Shown: positions 59,898 to 64,000 of the stretch, one piece after another
Position numbering within the stretch: position 1 is the stretch's first letter
How the letters are laid out: every line of letters starts with the position of its first letter
DNA from: Stomoxys calcitrans
Taxonomy: Eukaryota; Arthropoda; Insecta; Diptera; Muscidae
Assembly: GCF_963082655.1 (NCBI RefSeq)
Contig: NC_081555.1
Span: 90,738,772 to 90,802,771 of the forward strand
Direction: 5' to 3'
Length of the DNA: 64,000 bases
Made by a program: the position numbers and the translations under genes
The notes under the pieces: generated by a model
What the model saw: the letters and a program-made list of their open reading frames with translations, nothing else
Databases searched by the model: none
What the model was told of the DNA's origin: nothing

Positions 59898-59958
59898 TGT
59901 ACTTGGGGTTATATTCCACAACTTACGAATAATAAGAGGCTTTGATGGGAAGTTGGCT

Positions 59959-59967
59959 ATTTTTATA
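59959..59967 (-). promoter_or_regulatory. TATA box of gene E
   Basis: GTATAAAAATAG on the minus strand ends about 62 nt upstream of the ATG, in line with B and C. Confidence 0.65.
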
Positions 59968-60236
59968 CAAAAACATTGTTTATTTTAATAAAAATAAATC
60001 AAACAAATATTTTGTTTACTATTTACTTACTACTTGTTTGCTCAAATGTATTCATGTACCATCAGATGTATTTTTGTACCATCAGGCACGAGCACAATTT
60101 TTTGGCTACGCATGCATGAGTACAATTATCTTGGTCTGAACGCGAAAGAAATGCGTAAATAGTTATTATGCTAAAATGCGTAAATAGTTATTATATTAAA
60201 CTTATTTACAAATGTTGTTTGTTTTTGACTTGTTTT

Positions 60237-60818
60237 TTTATTCCCTCCGCCATTGGATGGGGGTATACTTATTTTGTCATTTCGTTTGTAACACCTCGAA
60301 ATATGCGTCTAAGACCCCATAAAGTATATATACTCTTGATCTTCATGGCATTTTAAGTCGATTTAGCCATATCCGTATCCGTCCGTCTGTCGAAAGCACA
60401 CCAACTTCCGAAGGAGTAAAGCTTGTCGCTTGAAATTTTGCACAAATACTTCTTTTTAGTGTTGGTCGGTCGGGACTGTAAATGGGCCAAATCGGTCCAT
60501 GTATTGATATAGCTGCCACATATCCCGATCTTGGGTTTTGATTTCTTGAGCTTCTAGAGGGCGCAATTCTTATCCGATTTGGTCGAAATTTATTTTGATT
60601 TCCAATAACTGTGTCAAGTATGGTCTAAATCAGTACATGTCCTGATGTAGCCGCCATATAAACCGATCTCCCGATTAAACTTCTTGGGCTTCAAGAGGAA
60701 GCAAATCTTATCTAGTATGGTTGAAATTTTTCATATTTCGTTTTGGTGTAACTTCCAACAACTGTTCCAAGTATGGTCTAAATCGGTATATAACCTGATA
60801 TAGCTGCCATATAAACCG
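60237..60818 (+). repeat. 153-bp-period repeat element, 3' part replaced by a LINE
   Basis: Head TTTATTCCCTCCGCCATTGG, core with ATATCCGTATCCGTCCGTCTG, then units to 60818, where LINE sequence begins. Confidence 0.75.
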
Positions 60819-63038
60819 AGTTTCTAGGCATCAACTCTATTTTAAGAGAGTTTATTAATAACTTGCTTACTAAAAAATGCATTACGGCAGGCTTGGGATC
60901 TGTGGATCCAAAAAGGTGGGTCAGTAGAGGAACTCCTCAAGGAGGTGTACTGTCTCCTCTACTTTGGAATATAGCCATTAACAATATATTATTGTCTCTG
61001 GAAGAAAAATGCGTAAAAGTGGTCGCATATGCTGATGACATGGCTATTACGGTTAGGGGAAGTTTCCCAGCACTCTGAGAGATATACTTCAGGAAGCTCT
61101 AAGTGCAATAGCAAAGTGATCTGGGTATAAATCCGTACAAGACAGAAGTAGTTTTTTTCAGCAGGAGATAGAAGTTACCTACAATGGCATATGTCTCCTT
61201 GGATGGAGAGAATATTCCATTTACAGAAAGCGCAAAATACCTGGGTGTTTTACTGGACAGGAAGTTTAACTTCGAATCCCACATTTTGGAAAGGGCAAGA
61301 AAGGCAACTCTTGCCCTATAAACCCACAAGCGAGACATTGGCAAAAGTTGGGGGTTAAGACCGCGTGTCAGCAAAATGGGTTACCGAAAGTGGTCTGTGT
61401 ATAAATCCGTGCAAGATAGAAGTAGTTCTTTTCAGCAGGAGATACAAGTTGCCTACAGTGCAACCTGTCTCCTTGGGTGGACATTCTCTCCACCCATTCC
61501 ATTTACAGAAAGCGCAAAATACCTGGGTGTTTTGCTGGTCAGGAAATTGAACTTCAAATCCAACATTTTGGAGAAAGGCCACTCTTACCCCATAACCTGG
61601 AAAATAGCCATTGGCAAAAGTTGTGGGTTAAGACCGCGTGTCATCAATGTTGGCTACCGAATGTGGTCTAGGTATAAATCCGTGCAAGACAGGAGTAGTT
61701 CTTTTCAGCAGGAGATACAAGTTGCCTACAGTGGCACCTGTCTCCTTGGGTGGAGGGAATGTTCCATTTACAGAAAGCGCAAAATACCTGGGTGTTTTGC
61801 TGGACAGGAAATTGAACTTCAAATCCTACATTTTGGAAAGGGCAAGAAAGGCCACTCTTGACCTGTACACCTGCAAAAGAGCCATTGGCAAAAGTTGGGG
61901 GTTTAGACCGCGTGTCATGCATTGGGTATATACTGCAGTTGTCAGACCAATAATGCAATATGGTGTTGTGGTCTGGTGGACGGCGCTTAAAAAGTCCACC
62001 TACTATTCAATCCTCAACCGAAATCAAAGGATGCCTTATTTGTGCATCACAGCCGCACTGAGGACGACACTATCTGACGCACTGAATTTAATGCTACATT
62101 TAATGCCCCTGGACATCTAATGCTACCACAGCCGTGAGGCTTTCTCTTTGGTCTTGTGGCGGCTACGGACATTGTGTTATCATTGATACAATGTCCAATG
62201 TTCCAGGCAGTGTGGATTATATCCTGCCTGAGCTGCTTTTTGACAAAAAGTACTGTACCACTTCTCCTAAACCGATTGGAACTACGATATCCTTGTTAAT
62301 AGAAGTTACAGAGACTTCTATACGGATGGTTTTAAACTAATCGATCAGTTGGCTTTAGGCTGTACTCTAAAGATCTAGAACCGGTCATATAGAAAAGGTT
62401 ATCTAGCAGAGATCCTTGTAATTAAGGAAGTGGTGGAATGGAATATAATGTCATTACGACGATTGGCATAAATATCTTCTTAGACAGCCAGGACGCTATT
62501 GAATCTCTGGAGAACGTATTTCTGAACACAGAAACCGCCCTCGACTGTTGCTGATCTTTCAACGATATGGCTGAATAGTTCAAAATTCACCAGTTCTGGG
62601 TGCAGGGCCACAGAAATATCCCAGGAGAGCGAGACTAGGAACTACCTCACCTAATCAAGGGAAACTGGAACCTGTGGGTATTTCTCTAGCGACATGTAGG
62701 CTAAGTGTTCAGCTCCAGGCCCGAAGGACAACGAATAATAGATGGTCACAAAGAGGAGGCTGTGAGCATTCCAAAACTATGTGGCCTCATCTAGACCTGA
62801 AGAGGTCTACTGCTTTGCTGTCATTGGCTAAATAGATGTCTCAGTCATTGTGTCCGTCATGACAGGCCACTGTCTAGTCAGAAAACATGCTGATTGACTG
62901 AAGGTTGCCAGCAACGACTTTTGCAGAAGTTGTAGGGACATCGAGGAAGAAGAGACTATTGAACACCTTCTGTGTGTGTCCCGCTCGGACAGTCGCAAAG
63001 AGTTAAATTTTAAGTTCTCATTTCTTTGAGAATCTGTC
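60819..63038 (+). pseudogene. RNase H-bearing LINE with internal triplication
   Basis: An open RT core (60863-61078) has RGTPQGGVLSPLLWN and YADD (61028-61039). It is followed by three tandem copies of the thumb region (61127 to about 61920), then a connection with VYTAVVRPIMQYGVVVWW, broken RNase H pieces (NIFLDSQDAIESLE, QGHRNIPGE) and a C-terminal Cys/His segment (FCRSC, EETIEHLLCV) at about 62930. Many stops occur after 62100. It joins an inverted RTE fragment at about 63040. It resembles R1/LOA/I-type elements; clade not certain. Confidence 0.82.
61127..61920 (+). repeat. Tandem triplication (273-274 bp unit) inside a LINE
   Basis: ATAAATCCGT is at 61127, 61401 and 61674. Each is followed by the same run through cagcaggagata, ccatttacagaaagcgcaaa and tgggtgttt to agaccgcgtgtca. 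Confidence 0.9.
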
Positions 63039-63039
63039 T

Positions 63040-63866
63040 GAGTTTTGGTCTGTGTTTTGTTCTTCCCAGTTTGCGTGTACCACCGTTTTTGCCTTCAAAA
63101 GACTTCACTGACTCTCTTTCGATTCTTTCAAAGCCAGCAGTTACTACTTCCGGTGAGCGACCTAGGACGTCGATGTCGTCGGCATAGGTGAGTAACATGT
63201 GTTCCCTTGCGATTAGTGTGCCATATCTATTTACATCTGCATCTCGTATAATCTTTCTCCAGCAGGATATTAAAGGGATAACGCGATAAGCTGTCTCCTT
63301 GTCTGAAACCTCGTTTAGTATTGAATGGTCCAGAGCGACTCTTTCCTATTCTTATTGAGTCTTCTTAATTTTGCAGCAATACCAAACTCAGATATGGCTT
63401 GAAATACCTTTGAACGTAAAGGCGTATCGAAAGTGGCTGTGTAGTCAACAAAGAGATGGTACATGTTGATTTATCCTTCTCGGGCCTTTTCCAGGATTTG
63501 GCGCAGTGTGAATGTCTGGTCCAGGGTGGATTTACCAGGTCTAAAGCCGCATTGATAGGGCCCAATTATCTCATGGACTTTAGGTTTTAATCTTTCACAC
63601 AGTACGCTCGAGAATATCTTGTATGCGTTGGGGAGGAGACTTATTCCTCTGTAGTTGGCACATTCCTTTTTGTCTCCTTTCTTGTGTACGGGACATAGTA
63701 TGCTGAGGTTCCAATCACTGGGTATGCTTTCTTCTAGCCATATTGCGCAGATAAGCTGATGCATACGCCTTATCAGCATGTCGCCTCCGTTCTTAAATAG
63801 TTCAGCGGGTAAACCATCGGCTCCTGCTGTCTTGTTATTCTTTAGTCGGGTCACTGCTACTTGTTA
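63040..63866 (-). pseudogene. RTE-type LINE reverse transcriptase fragment
   Basis: The frame 63471-63854 is open and reads NNKTAGADGLPAELFKNGG, CPVHKKGDKKECANYRGI, GPYQCGFRPGKSTLDQTF and LRQILEKAREG. Frameshifted palm pieces with YADDIDVLGRS (about 63180) follow. It is the same family as 21881-24690, but the RT N-terminal region is intact. Both ends are truncated, by the LINE at 63038 and by a repeat at about 63870. Confidence 0.82.
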
Positions 63867-63874
63867 CAGTTTAA

Positions 63875-64000
63875 TATCTCCATTTATAAGGACTGTAGCG
63901 TGATCTCGACAGACAGACAGCCGGCCGACCGGACAGAGGAACTTATCAAGATCGTCTAACAACAATTGTTCGACGATATAGAATATACGATGTTGGGTAG
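63875..64000 (-). repeat. Start of another mini-me-like repeat, cut by window edge
   Basis: GACAGACAGACAG (63909-63921), ATCAAGATCGTC and a degenerate TA block correspond to the core region of subfamily 1. Confidence 0.6.

Overview
The window looks like nuclear DNA of a calyptrate fly, most likely a muscid (Stomoxys/Musca type; this is inferred, no marker gene is present). The reasons are small-intron genes with TATA boxes, several decayed insect LINE families, a BEL/Pao retroelement, Tc1/mariner relics, and a very abundant repeat with a (TA)n core flanked by (GTCY)n runs, as described for dipteran mini-me elements. I see no rRNA, tRNA, CRISPR or prokaryotic features.

The host genes form one family: six minus-strand members A (2161-2809), B1 (25006-25673), B2 (36730-37397), C (48840-49498), D (53891-54541) and E (59268-59897). 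Each encodes a small secreted protein of 191-196 residues. Each has a first exon of exactly 34 nt, a short phase-1 intron that splits the signal-peptide coding region, and a second exon carrying six conserved cysteines in a fixed pattern (CxxxSCDP, EPxC, a nearby C, a C before the fifth block, and KLC/KFC at the C terminus). A TATA-like box lies about 45-70 nt upstream of each ATG. I do not recognise the family or its function. D has a one-nucleotide deficit that breaks its frame.

B1 and B2 lie in a direct tandem segmental duplication with a unit of about 11.7 kb (24654-36379 and 36380-48187). The junction shares only CAG. The first ~7.5 kb of the two copies is almost identical; the last ~4 kb is visibly more diverged.

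The rest is nested mobile DNA. From left to right: a LINE 5' half with a 2A-like motif, PHD-like finger and endonuclease (1-1130); a degenerate LINE (about 4176-5990); a structurally intact BEL/Pao element with an envelope gene, LTRs identical by eye and a 5-bp target duplication (6797-15415); a complete 153-bp-period repeat element (17107-18304); a decayed RTE-type LINE (21881-24690); the tandem duplication, with Tc1/mariner derivatives and LINE tails inside it; further 153-bp-period repeats, including a 95-nt TA tract (51111-51205); an intact 237-bp mariner-type MITE (55040-55276); and RNase H-bearing LINE relics (57905-58967 and 60819-63038) followed by another RTE fragment (63040-63866).

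The most interesting features are the secreted-protein cluster and its recent duplication, the intact envelope-bearing retroelement, and the strict 153-bp periodicity shared by two diverged repeat subfamilies.
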